NCBI RefSeq assembly: GCF_009765735.1 | Contig: NZ_LMUW01000221.1 | Location: forward strand, 249,801 to 313,800 | DNA: 64,000 nt | Origin: Xenophilus sp. L33 | GTDB taxonomy: Bacteria; Pseudomonadota; Gammaproteobacteria; Burkholderiales; Burkholderiaceae_C | Direction of reading: 5' to 3' | In this document: positions 52,927 to 63,412 of the stretch, piece after piece | How positions within the stretch are numbered: position 1 is the stretch's first letter | Layout: every line of letters begins with the position of its first letter | Made by a program: the position numbers and the translations under genes | Notes under the pieces: model-generated | What the model saw: only the letters and a program-made list of their open reading frames with translations | Told to the model about the DNA's origin: nothing | The model's database searches: none

Positions 52927-53449
52927 CCTCGACTTCGACGTCTCGGTCGCGCCACTGCAGGCGGTCGAGTTGCCCACCGAGACGCTGATGAAGCTGCAGC
53001 AGTTCCTCTACCGCGAGGCGCGGCTTCTGGACGAGCGGCGCTGGGCCGAATGGCTGGCGCTGTGGACCGACGACGGCCTCTACTGGATCCCGCAGCAGCA
53101 TGGCCAGGCCAGCCCCTACGACCACATCTCGCTGGCCTTCGAGGACAGGATGCTGCGCGAGGTGCGCGCCCGCCGGCTGGAGAACGTGCGCAACTGGTCG
53201 CAGCAGCCGCCGACCCATGCGACCCGGCTGGTCGGCAACATCAGCGTCGAGGGCGTCGACGCCGGCGGCAACCTGGTGCTGCGCTCGGTGTTCCAGATGA
53301 CCGAATGGCGCAAGAAGGAGACGCGGCAGCTGGCGGGCACCTGCTGGCACAAGCTGGCCACCGACGGCGACGGCTGGAAGCTGCGCATGAAGCGGGTCGA
53401 CCTGGTCAACTGCGACGCGACGCACGAGAACCTCGAGGTCTTCATCTGA
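52916..53449 (+). CDS. Aromatic-ring-hydroxylating oxygenase, beta subunit
   Basis: A 177-residue small subunit with the SnoaL/NTF2-like fold. It contains QQFLYREARLLDERRWAEWLALWTDDGLYWIP, then IAF-like SLAFEDRMLREVRARRLEN and SQQPPTHATRLVGNI, all typical of beta subunits. These are structural and help place the alpha subunits in an alpha3beta3 hexamer. The start lies within the end of the alpha-subunit gene. Confidence 0.92.
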   Translation: MLLDLDFDVSVAPLQAVELPTETLMKLQQFLYREARLLDERRWAEWLALWTDDGLYWIPQQHGQASPYDHISLAFEDRMLREVRARRLENVRNWSQQPPTHATRLVGNISVEGVDAGGNLVLRSVFQMTEWRKKETRQLAGTCWHKLATDGDGWKLRMKRVDLVNCDATHENLEVFI

Positions 53450-54048
53450 TGACGGTCGACCCCGCCGGCACCGCGCTGGTCGCGCTGCACTACCAGAACG
53501 ACGTGCTGCATCCGGACGGCCGCATCCGGGTCGGCCTGGCCGCCGACAGCCCGGTGCGCACCGCGGTCATCGCCGCGGCCGAAGCGCTGCTGGCCGGCGC
53601 CCGCGCGCGCGACTGGCCGATCGTGCACGTGCGCATCGCCTTCCGCCCGGACTTCGCCGACCTGATGACCAACGCACCCATCTTTCGCAACGTGCAGGCG
53701 GCTCGGGCAGTGGTGGAGGGCACCTGGGGCTCCGAGTTCTACGAGGCGCTGATGCCGGACACCACGCGCACCCGCGAGTTCGTGATCAAGCACCGCCGCG
53801 TGAACGCCTTCTACGGCTCGCCGCTGGAAGAACTGCTGCGCATCGTCGGCGTGCAGCGGCTGGTGGTGGCCGGCGTCGCCACCCATTCGGTGGTCGAGAG
53901 CACGGTGCGGCACGCGGTCGACGTCGGCTTCCACGTCACGGTCGCGGCCGACGCCTGCGCCTCGGCCCAGCCGGCCGAGCACGCGGCTTCGCTGCACAGC
54001 ATGGAGCTGATCGCGCGGGTCGCGCGGGGCGAGGCGGTGTTCGAATGA
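53449..54048 (+). CDS. Isochorismatase/cysteine-hydrolase-fold protein lacking catalytic Asp and Cys
   Basis: A 199-residue protein of the cysteine-hydrolase superfamily. The first motif reads VALHYQND, placing His14 where the catalytic Asp normally is. The last motif reads GVATHSVVEST, with Val148 where the nucleophilic Cys normally is. The Lys seems kept (Lys114 in VIKHRR). It may therefore be a non-hydrolytic or differently acting member. The start overlaps the beta-subunit stop, and its end overlaps the SDR start, so it is certainly part of the oxygenase operon. Function is unknown. Confidence 0.8.
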   Translation: MTVDPAGTALVALHYQNDVLHPDGRIRVGLAADSPVRTAVIAAAEALLAGARARDWPIVHVRIAFRPDFADLMTNAPIFRNVQAARAVVEGTWGSEFYEALMPDTTRTREFVIKHRRVNAFYGSPLEELLRIVGVQRLVVAGVATHSVVESTVRHAVDVGFHVTVAADACASAQPAEHAASLHSMELIARVARGEAVFE

Positions 54049-54929
54049 GCGGAGAAGAAGCGGCGGCGCGGGCATTGCTCTCGCTGCCCGAGCAGGTCTC
54101 GCTGGCCGGCCGGGTCGCGATCGTCACCGGTGGCACGCAGGGCGTCGGCGCCGACATCGCGCGGGTGCTGTCGGCTTCGGGTGCCAAGGTGGTGGTGGCG
54201 GGACTGGATGCGACGCTGGGCGAAGCGCTGGTCGCCGAACTGACGCAGCGTGCGGATGCAGACGCGATGTTCTGCCAGGTCGACATCCAGGAGGACGCGC
54301 AGATCGACCGCTGCATCGACGCCGTGCTGCAGCGCTTCGGCCGCATCGACGCACTGGTCAACAACGCCTGCAGCTACGTCGACGAAGGCATCGCATCGAG
54401 CCGCGCGCAATGGCACGGCACGCTCGGCGTCAACCTGGTGTCGGCGGCGATCTTCGCGCAGAAGGTGCTGCCGCACCTGCGCCGGGGCAGCGTGATCGTC
54501 AACCTGGGCAGCGTCGGCGGCAAGTTCGGGCAGGCCGGCCGCGCGCTCTATCCGGCTTCGAAGGCGGCGATGCTGCAGCTCACCAAGAGCCTGGCGGTGG
54601 CGCTGGCGCCCGAGGGCATCCGGGTGGTCGCGGTGTCGCCGGCCTGGACCTGGTCGCCGTCGGTGCAATCGATGAGCCAGGGCTCGCGCGAGCGCGCCGA
54701 CGCGGTGGCCGCGCCGCTGCATCCGCTCGGCCGGGTCGGCGACGGCACAGAGATCGGCAAGGCGGTCGCCTTCCTGGTGTCGGACGCGGCGTCGTGGATC
54801 ACCGGCGTCGACGTGCCGGTGGACGGCGGCTTCTCGGTGCTCGGGCCGGACCAGGGACAGGGGCCGCGCGTCTGGTTCGGCCGGGCGGCGGAGGCTGGCG
54901 ACAAGGCTCCCGACAAGGTTCACGATTGA
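54045..54929 (+). CDS. Short-chain dehydrogenase (possible cis-dihydrodiol or related dehydrogenase)
   Basis: A 294-residue classical SDR. The cofactor motif TGGTQGVG is at 28-35, NNA at 106-108, and the catalytic set is Ser156, Tyr169 and Lys173 (YPASK). PLHPLGRVGDGTEIGKAVAFLVSDAASWITG precedes the usual C-terminal DVPVDGG. In an oxygenase operon this is a natural candidate for the dehydrogenase that re-aromatises the dihydrodiol; that role is inference. It overlaps both neighbours by four bases or fewer. Confidence 0.88.
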   Translation: MSGEEAAARALLSLPEQVSLAGRVAIVTGGTQGVGADIARVLSASGAKVVVAGLDATLGEALVAELTQRADADAMFCQVDIQEDAQIDRCIDAVLQRFGRIDALVNNACSYVDEGIASSRAQWHGTLGVNLVSAAIFAQKVLPHLRRGSVIVNLGSVGGKFGQAGRALYPASKAAMLQLTKSLAVALAPEGIRVVAVSPAWTWSPSVQSMSQGSRERADAVAAPLHPLGRVGDGTEIGKAVAFLVSDAASWITGVDVPVDGGFSVLGPDQGQGPRVWFGRAAEAGDKAPDKVHD

Positions 54930-55846
54930 CCCCGACGCTGCTGCTGGAGACGGCCCTCAACGGCCTGCAGTTCGGCCTGATGCTGTTCCTGCTGGCCGCC
55001 GGGCTGACGCTGATCTTCGGCATCATGGATTTCATCAACCTGGCGCACGGCTCGCTGTACATGGCCGGCGCCTATTTCGCGGCCACCTTCACCGGGCTGA
55101 CCGGGTCGTTCTGGCTCGGGCTGCTGGCCGCGGTGGCGGCCACCGCGCTGCTCGGCGCGGTGCTGGAGCTGCTGGTGTTCCGCCGGCTCTACCGGCGCGA
55201 CCACATGTCGCAGGTGCTCGCCACCTTCGCGCTGATCCTGGTCTTCAACGACGCGGCGCGGATGATCTGGGGCGCGCAGCCGCTGATGCTCAATGTGCCG
55301 CCGCTGCTCGCGCAGCCGGTGCAGCTGCTGCCGGGCTTCGCCTATCCGTCGTTCCGGCTCTTCATCATCGCCATCGGCCTGGCGCTGGCGCTCGGCCTCT
55401 ACCTGCTGGTGGTCAAGACCCGGCTGGGCATGCAGGTGCGCGCCGGCGCCTCGAATCGCGACATGGCGCGCGTGATGGGCGTGGACATCGGCCGCATCTT
55501 CACCGTGCTGGTGGCGCTCGGCGCGGGCCTGTGCGCGGTGGCGGGCGCGCTGCTCGGCACCGTGCTGTCGGTGCAGGTCGGCATGGGCGAGAGCATCCTG
55601 ATCCTGGCCTTCGTGGTGATCGTGATCGGCGGCATCGGCTCGGTGCGCGGCGCGCTCTTCGGCGCGGTGCTGGTGGGCGTGGTCGACACGCTGAGCCGCA
55701 GCCTGCTGCCGGCGGCCCTCAGGGCCGTGGCGCCGCCGGCGGTGGCCTCCGACCTCGGCCCGACGCTGGCGTCGATCCTGATCTACGCGCTGATGGTCGG
55801 CGTGCTCTTCTTCAAGCCGCAGGGACTGTTCCCTGCGCGGGGCTGA
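54926..55846 (+). CDS. LivH-type ABC permease (TTG start)
   Basis: A 306-residue permease whose start is most likely TTG at 54926, overlapping the SDR stop (TTGA). No in-frame ATG occurs until inside the first membrane helix. Family hallmarks are AAGLTLIFGIMDFINLAHGSLYMAGAY (in pieces, from about residue 19) and the coupling segment VIVIGGIGSVRGALFG. It belongs with the binding protein at 50375. Confidence 0.9.
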   Translation: MTPTLLLETALNGLQFGLMLFLLAAGLTLIFGIMDFINLAHGSLYMAGAYFAATFTGLTGSFWLGLLAAVAATALLGAVLELLVFRRLYRRDHMSQVLATFALILVFNDAARMIWGAQPLMLNVPPLLAQPVQLLPGFAYPSFRLFIIAIGLALALGLYLLVVKTRLGMQVRAGASNRDMARVMGVDIGRIFTVLVALGAGLCAVAGALLGTVLSVQVGMGESILILAFVVIVIGGIGSVRGALFGAVLVGVVDTLSRSLLPAALRAVAPPAVASDLGPTLASILIYALMVGVLFFKPQGLFPARG

Positions 55847-55855
55847 TCGACGTCG

Positions 55856-56817
55856 ATGGAAAGCAGGCTGCACCATCGCGCCAACGCACCGCTGGCCATC
55901 GGCCTGCTGCTGGCGCTGGCGCTCTTCCCGTGGCTGGCCGAGGCGGCCGGCCTGGACTTCTACGTCGGCTTCGCGACCCGGCTGCTGATCTTCTCGCTGG
56001 CCGCCAGCAGCCTCAACCTGATCCTGGGCTTCGGCGGCATGCCCAGCCTCGGGCACGCGGCCTACTTCGGCTTCGGCGCCTATGCGGTGGGCCTCCTGAT
56101 GCAGCAGGGCGTCGAGTCGGCATGGATCGCCTGGCCGCTGGTGACGCTGGCCAGCGGCCTCCTGGCTCTGTGCATCGGCGCGGTCTCGCTGCGCACCCGC
56201 GGGGTGCACTTCATCATGATCACGCTGGCCTTCGCGCAGATGATGTTCTACGTCATGACCTCGCTGAAGGCCTTCGGCGGCGACGACGGCATGAGCCTCG
56301 ACGCCCGCTCCACGCTCGGCGCCGGCATCGACCTCGGCTCGGCCACGGTCTTCTACTGGGTGGTGCTGGCGGTGAGCGCGGCGGCGCTCTTCGGGCTGCA
56401 CCGGCTGGTCAACTCGCGCTTCGGCCGCGTGATCCAGGGCATTCGCGAGAACGAGGTGCGCATGGAAGCGCTGGGCTACGCGGTGTTCCGCTACAAGCTC
56501 GCCTGCTTCGCGATCGGCGGCGCGGTCGCCGGCCTGGCCGGCGCGCTGCTCGCCAACCAGAACCTGATGGTCACGCCGGCGCTGCTCAACTGGCTGCAGT
56601 CGGGCAGCCTGCTGGTGATGGTGATCCTCGGCGGCATGGGCTTCCTGTGGGGCGGCGTGCTCGGCGCGGTGGCGATGCTGGGGCTGGAAGAGATCCTCTC
56701 GGCCTGGACCACCTACTGGCAGATGGCGGTCGGCTTCATCCTGCTGGCGGCGGTGATGGTGTTCCCGCGCGGGCTGGCCGGCATGCTGGAGCGGGTCTTC
56801 CGCCGCAAGGGGCCGCA

Positions 56818-56821
<4 letters not shown>
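55856..56821 (+). CDS. LivM-type ABC permease
   Basis: A 321-residue permease with about ten hydrophobic segments. It has the LivM patterns NLILGFGGMPSLGHAAYFGFGAYA and ILGGMGFLWGGVLGA. Unlike the importer at 11386-15923, LivM and LivG are separate here. The stop overlaps the GTG start of livG (GTGA). Confidence 0.92.
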
Positions 56822-58298
<1,477 letters not shown>

Positions 58299-58342
58299 GC
58301 GCCGGCGACCTGCGGCGGGGCCAGCGCCGGGCTAGCGTCGGC

Positions 58343-59320
58343 CTAGCGCCGCGCGGTCGCCGCCGGCGATTCCCCGAAGCGTTCCCGGTACGCCGCGCTG
58401 AAGCGCCCGACGTGATTGAAGCCCCAGCGCAGCGCCACCTCGGTCACCGGCAGCCCGCCGCCGCCCGCCAGTTCGCGCCGCGCGCCTTCGAGCCTCGCGG
58501 CCCGCGCATAGGCCATCGGCGACTGCTGCAGCTGCTTCTGGAAGGCCAGGCAGAGGCTGCGCACGCTGGTGCCGCTGGCGCGGGCGATCGACTCGAGGGT
58601 CAGCGGCTCGTGCAGCCGCGACTCGATGAAATGCTGCGCCGCCCGCACCTGGCGCGTGGCCGCGGGCCGATGCGGCTGCGCCAGCCGGCGCGTGTAGTTG
58701 CTGCCCTGGCGCAGCAGCAGGTGATGGATGAGCGCCTCCTCCTGATGCGACGGATGTGACGGATGCGCCGGCTGCGATGGCGTCTCCAGCTCGCACAGCC
58801 GACTCGCCAGCAGGTGCTGCCAGCCGCGCCCGGCCGGCTCGTCCAGCCGCATCTCCGGCGCGAATTCGATGGGCGCGGCCACCTCGTCGTCGAGCAGGCT
58901 GCGGCAGGCGCTCTCGACCCGCTGGCGCGGGATCTTGACCAGCAACTGGCGGCAGCCCTCGTGCCAGTCGAGCTCCAGCCCGAGGCTGGGCGAAATCACC
59001 GCGCCGGTGCGCGGCGTGGCCGCCACCCGCTGGCCGCCGACCCGGATCTCCGCCGAGCCCGCGATCGGCACCTGGAACAGCACGAAGCCCTGCAGCTGCC
59101 CCGGCTCGATGTGCACCGCTGCGCCGTACTGCAGCAGGAAGAAGGACAGCGAGCCGACCTCGGCGCCATAGAGCGCGGCGTCGACCCGGCCCGCGCGCCA
59201 GTGCAGCTCGTGCTCCTTGAAGGCGCCGGCGGTGCGGCGCTTGACCTCGTCGGGGTCGCTGGAGACGAAGAGCGGGTTGCGGCCGAGCGGCTGGAGTTCG
59301 GAGTTGAACCAGGCTTCCAT
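58343..59320 (-). CDS. AraC-family transcriptional regulator (cupin-like AraC_binding_2 type)
   Basis: A 325-residue regulator. The N-terminal part (HELHWRAGRVDAALYGAEVGSLSFFLLQYGAAV and VPIAGSAEIRVGG) resembles the sensing domain of BenR/XylS-like or AndR-like AraC regulators. The C-terminal HTH pair is LTLESIARASGTSVRSLCLAFQKQ and VTEVALRWGFNHVGRFSAAYRERFG. The start MEAWFNSELQ at 59320 is preferred over the frame to 59416. Regulators of this type commonly activate aromatic oxygenase operons, so the operon at 50375-58298 is the likely target (inference). Confidence 0.87.
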   Translation of the reverse strand: MEAWFNSELQPLGRNPLFVSSDPDEVKRRTAGAFKEHELHWRAGRVDAALYGAEVGSLSFFLLQYGAAVHIEPGQLQGFVLFQVPIAGSAEIRVGGQRVAATPRTGAVISPSLGLELDWHEGCRQLLVKIPRQRVESACRSLLDDEVAAPIEFAPEMRLDEPAGRGWQHLLASRLCELETPSQPAHPSHPSHQEEALIHHLLLRQGSNYTRRLAQPHRPAATRQVRAAQHFIESRLHEPLTLESIARASGTSVRSLCLAFQKQLQQSPMAYARAARLEGARRELAGGGGLPVTEVALRWGFNHVGRFSAAYRERFGESPAATARR

Positions 59321-59430
59321 GGGGTGTGTTGTCCTGCGGGAGCCGCTCGCAATATGCGTGCCCCCGGGTGGGCCGCAGTATCTCAGTCCCGGGGGCGCGC
59401 TGGCAGAATCTTCCATCCGAAGGAACCCTC

Positions 59431-59991
59431 ATGCCGCTCACCACCCTCGACGCGAAAACCGCCCTGATCCTGATCGACCTGCAGAACGGCATCGTCGGCC
59501 TGCCGACCGCCCATCCCGCCGCCGAAGTGGTCCACCGCGGCGCCGCGCTGGCCGAGGCCTTCCGGCGGCACGGCCTGCCGGTGGTGCTGGTCAATGTCGA
59601 CGGCGTGGCGCCGGGCCGCGCAGAGCAGGCCCGCAGCCTCGGCCAGCTGCCGCCCGGCTGGACCAACCTGGTGCCGGAGCTGAACCGGCAGCCGGGCGAC
59701 ATCCTGGTCACCAAGAAGCGCTGGGGCGCCTTCACCGGCACCGACCTGCAGCAGCGGCTGGGGGCGCTGGGCGTGACGCAGGTGGTGCTGGCCGGCGTCG
59801 CCACCAGCGCCGGCGTCGAATCGACCGCGCGCCATGCGCACGAGCTGGGCTTCAACGTGACGTTCGCGGTCGACGCGATGACCGACATGAGCATCGAGGC
59901 GCACGACCATGGGGTGCGGCGCATCTTTCCGCGGCTGGGAGAAACGGGGAGCACGGCCGAGGTCATCGCCTTGCTGGACCAGCGCGCCTGA
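59431..59991 (+). CDS. Isochorismatase-family hydrolase, Gly in place of the catalytic Cys
   Basis: A 186-residue protein of the isochorismatase/cysteine-hydrolase superfamily. Asp16 is kept (LILIDLQNG) and Lys95 is kept (VTKKRWGAF). The nucleophile position reads GVATSAGVEST, so residue 128 is Gly instead of Cys. True isochorismatases such as PhzD and EntB also have no Cys, so a vinyl-ether-type hydrolysis is possible. The start has AAGGAA six bases upstream. It is divergent from the AraC regulator gene across 110 bases. Confidence 0.85.
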   Translation: MPLTTLDAKTALILIDLQNGIVGLPTAHPAAEVVHRGAALAEAFRRHGLPVVLVNVDGVAPGRAEQARSLGQLPPGWTNLVPELNRQPGDILVTKKRWGAFTGTDLQQRLGALGVTQVVLAGVATSAGVESTARHAHELGFNVTFAVDAMTDMSIEAHDHGVRRIFPRLGETGSTAEVIALLDQRA

Positions 59992-60008
59992 CGACGGCCC
60001 AATGACGA

Positions 60009-60046
60009 AAGGCCCTTCGTCGACTCGCGTCCGCACGAAGGGCCTT
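60009..60046. terminator. Strong hairpin between convergent genes, probable bidirectional terminator
   Basis: Perfect twelve-base arms AAGGCCCTTCGT (60009-60020) and ACGAAGGGCCTT (60035-60046) around a 14-base loop. It lies 18 bases past the isochorismatase-like stop and before the stop of the minus-strand permease gene. The A's and T's at the arm ends would give a weak U-tract on both strands. Confidence 0.75.
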
Positions 60047-60183
60047 CGCAGTTCCGGAGTGCCTGCCGGTGTTGCCGGAACCGTGATGTCAATCTCGCGC
60101 CGATCGGGCGGCTGCGCATTCGGCCGCGCACTGATTCGCCGGCGAGCGGCGTCCTACGCGCGTCGGCGGCCGCCGCCGAACGC

Positions 60184-60945
60184 TCAAGCCTTCAGCCGCC
60201 AGCCGCTCCGGATGATCCAGCACGCGAAGAACAGCGCGATCACGAAGAACACCAGCGTCACCGAGAAACTGATGCCGATGTGCATTTCCGACTGGTCGAA
60301 GAAGCTCCAGCGGAAGCCGCTGATCAGGTAGACCGACGGATTCAGCATCGAGAGCTTCTGCCAGACCGGCGGCAGCATGCTCACCGAGTAGAACGGCCCG
60401 CCCAGGAAGGTCAGCGGCATCACGATGAGCATCGGGATCAGCTGCAGCTTCTCGAAGCCGTCGGCCCAGATGCCGATGATGAAGCCGAAGAGGCTGAAGG
60501 TGACCGCGGTGAGGATCAGGAACAGCGTCATCCATACCGGATGCGCGATGTGCAACGGCACGAACAGCGCCGCCGTCGCCAGGATGATCAGCCCGACCAT
60601 CACCGACTTGGTGGCCGCCGCGCCGACGTAGCTCAGCACGATCTCCAGGTCGGAGATCGGCGCCGACAGCAGCTCGTAGATGGTGCCCGTGAACTTCGGG
60701 AAGTAGATGCCGAAGGACGCGTTGGCGATGCTCTGCGTCAGCACCGACAGCATGATCAGACCGGGCACGATGAAGGCGCCGTAGGGAATGTCGCCGACCT
60801 GGTTGATGCGGCTGCCGATGGCCGAGCCGAAGACCACGAAGTAGAGCGCGGTCGACAGCACCGGCGAGATGATGCTCTGGGTCACGGTGCGCCAGGTCCG
60901 TGCCATCTCGAACTGGTAGATGGCGCGCATCGCATGCAGGTTCAT
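60184..60945 (-). CDS. ABC-2 type exporter permease (YadH/NodJ-like)
   Basis: A 253-residue membrane protein with six hydrophobic segments. It has the ABC-2 pattern ISPVLSTALYFVVFGSAIGSRI early and MPLTFLGGPFYSVSMLPPVWQKLSMLNPSVYLI late. The ATG at 60945 has AAGGA nine bases upstream; the ATG at 60954 overlaps the ATPase stop (ATGA) and would add three residues. With the ATPase it forms an exporter of unknown substrate. Confidence 0.9.
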   Translation of the reverse strand: MNLHAMRAIYQFEMARTWRTVTQSIISPVLSTALYFVVFGSAIGSRINQVGDIPYGAFIVPGLIMLSVLTQSIANASFGIYFPKFTGTIYELLSAPISDLEIVLSYVGAAATKSVMVGLIILATAALFVPLHIAHPVWMTLFLILTAVTFSLFGFIIGIWADGFEKLQLIPMLIVMPLTFLGGPFYSVSMLPPVWQKLSMLNPSVYLISGFRWSFFDQSEMHIGISFSVTLVFFVIALFFACWIIRSGWRLKA

Positions 60946-60950
60946 GGCGT

Positions 60951-61871
<921 letters not shown>

Positions 61872-61922
61872 GCGGCGCGGTGAGTTGGCGGCTATTGTCA
61901 TCGCCAGAACTATCATCGCGGC

Positions 61923-63302
61923 GTGAAAGCTTCTTTCGATGCGATCGTCATCGGTGCCGGCCAGGCCGGGCCGCCCCTGGCCGGGCGCCTCACCGCCGCC
62001 GGCATGAAGGTCGCGCTGGTCGAGCGCAAGCTCTTCGGCGGCACTTGCGTGAACACCGGCTGCATCCCCACCAAGGCGCTGGTCGCCAGCGCCTACGCGG
62101 CGCACCTGGCGCGCCGCGCGGCCGATTACGGGGTCGTGCTGGCCGGGCCGCCCGGCATCGACATGCCGGCGGTCAAGGCGCGCAAGGACCGCATCTCGGG
62201 CGTCTCGCGCGAAGGCGTGGAGTCGTGGCTGCGCAACATGGCCGGCTGCACCGTGTTCCAGGGCCAGGCGCGCTTCGTCTCGGCCACCGAACTGGCGGTC
62301 GGCGACGATCTGCTCGCCGCGCCGCGCATCTTCGTCAACGTCGGCGGCCGTGCCGTGGTGCCGCCGCTGCCCGGCATCGACGGGGTCGCGACCCTCACCA
62401 ACACCACCATGCTGCAGCTGGACCGGGTGCCGCGGCACCTCGCGGTCATCGGCGGCAGCTACATCGGGCTGGAATTCGCGCAGATGTACCGGCGCTTCGG
62501 CGCCGAGGTGACCATCGTCGAGAAGGGACCGCGGCTGATCGCGCGCGAGGACCCGGACGTGTCCGACGCGATCCGCGGCATCCTCGAGGCCGAAGGCATC
62601 GCGGTCCGGCTGGACGCCGAATGCATCCGCTTCCGGCCCCACGGCGAGAGCGGTGACGTGGTGGTCGGCGTCGACTGCCGCGCCGGCGCGCCCGAGGTGG
62701 TCGCCTCCGACGTGCTGCTGGCGGTCGGCCGGCGTCCCAACACCGACGACCTCGGCCTGGAAGCCGCCGGCGTCGAGGTCGACGCGCACGGCTACATCGT
62801 GGTCGACGACGAGTTGCGCACTCGCACGCCCGGCATCTGGGCGCTGGGCGACTGCAACGGCCGCGGCGCCTTCACCCACACCGCCTACAACGACTTCGAG
62901 ATCGTCGCGGCCAACCTGCTCGACGGCGAGCACCGCCGGGTCGGCGACCGCATTCCCTGCTATGCGCTCTACATCGACCCGCCGCTCGGCCGGGTCGGGC
63001 TCACCGAAGCCCAGGCGCGGGCCGCCGGCAAGTCGGTGCGCGTCGGCCAGCGGCCGATGACCCGGGTCGGCCGGGCCGTGGAGAAGGGCGAGACCGCGGG
63101 CTTCATGAAGCTGGTGGTCGAGGCCGGCAGCGACGCGATCCTCGGTGCCGCGATCCTCGGCGTCGGCGGCGACGAGGCGGTGCACGGCGTGCTCGACACG
63201 ATGTCCGCCGGCGGCAGCGCCGACACCCTGCGGCGCACGATGCACATCCATCCGACCGTCTCGGAGCTCATTCCAACGGTGCTCGGGGAGCTCAAGCCGT
63301 AG
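61923..63302 (+). CDS. Pyridine nucleotide-disulfide oxidoreductase (mercuric/dihydrolipoamide reductase-like)
   Basis: A 459-residue FAD enzyme from GTG at 61923. The FAD-binding motif is VIGAGQAGPPLAG. The redox-active pair is Cys42/Cys47 (GGTCVNTGCIPTK), the NAD(P) motif is VIGGSYIGLEFAQ, and the second FAD motif is IWALGDCNG. The C-terminal interface has His443 and Glu448 (HIHPTVSE), as in disulfide reductases. There are no extra C-terminal Cys residues, so a mercuric reductase is not supported. The natural substrate is unknown. It is divergent from the exporter with 51 bases between. Confidence 0.88.
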   Translation: MKASFDAIVIGAGQAGPPLAGRLTAAGMKVALVERKLFGGTCVNTGCIPTKALVASAYAAHLARRAADYGVVLAGPPGIDMPAVKARKDRISGVSREGVESWLRNMAGCTVFQGQARFVSATELAVGDDLLAAPRIFVNVGGRAVVPPLPGIDGVATLTNTTMLQLDRVPRHLAVIGGSYIGLEFAQMYRRFGAEVTIVEKGPRLIAREDPDVSDAIRGILEAEGIAVRLDAECIRFRPHGESGDVVVGVDCRAGAPEVVASDVLLAVGRRPNTDDLGLEAAGVEVDAHGYIVVDDELRTRTPGIWALGDCNGRGAFTHTAYNDFEIVAANLLDGEHRRVGDRIPCYALYIDPPLGRVGLTEAQARAAGKSVRVGQRPMTRVGRAVEKGETAGFMKLVVEAGSDAILGAAILGVGGDEAVHGVLDTMSAGGSADTLRRTMHIHPTVSELIPTVLGELKP

Positions 63303-63412
63303 TCTTCCGCCACCGCGGCGTCATCACTCATTCGGAGTATGGAAGCCGCGCCATCGACGGCGTATGGTCGGTCCCATGGCCGGCGCACGACCGGCCGATC
63401 CGGAGGGCAGCC

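Noticed and set aside
61923..63302. Mercuric reductase assignment
   Set aside because: The N-terminal Cys pair is present, but there is no C-terminal Cys pair, no heavy-metal domain and no mer genes nearby.
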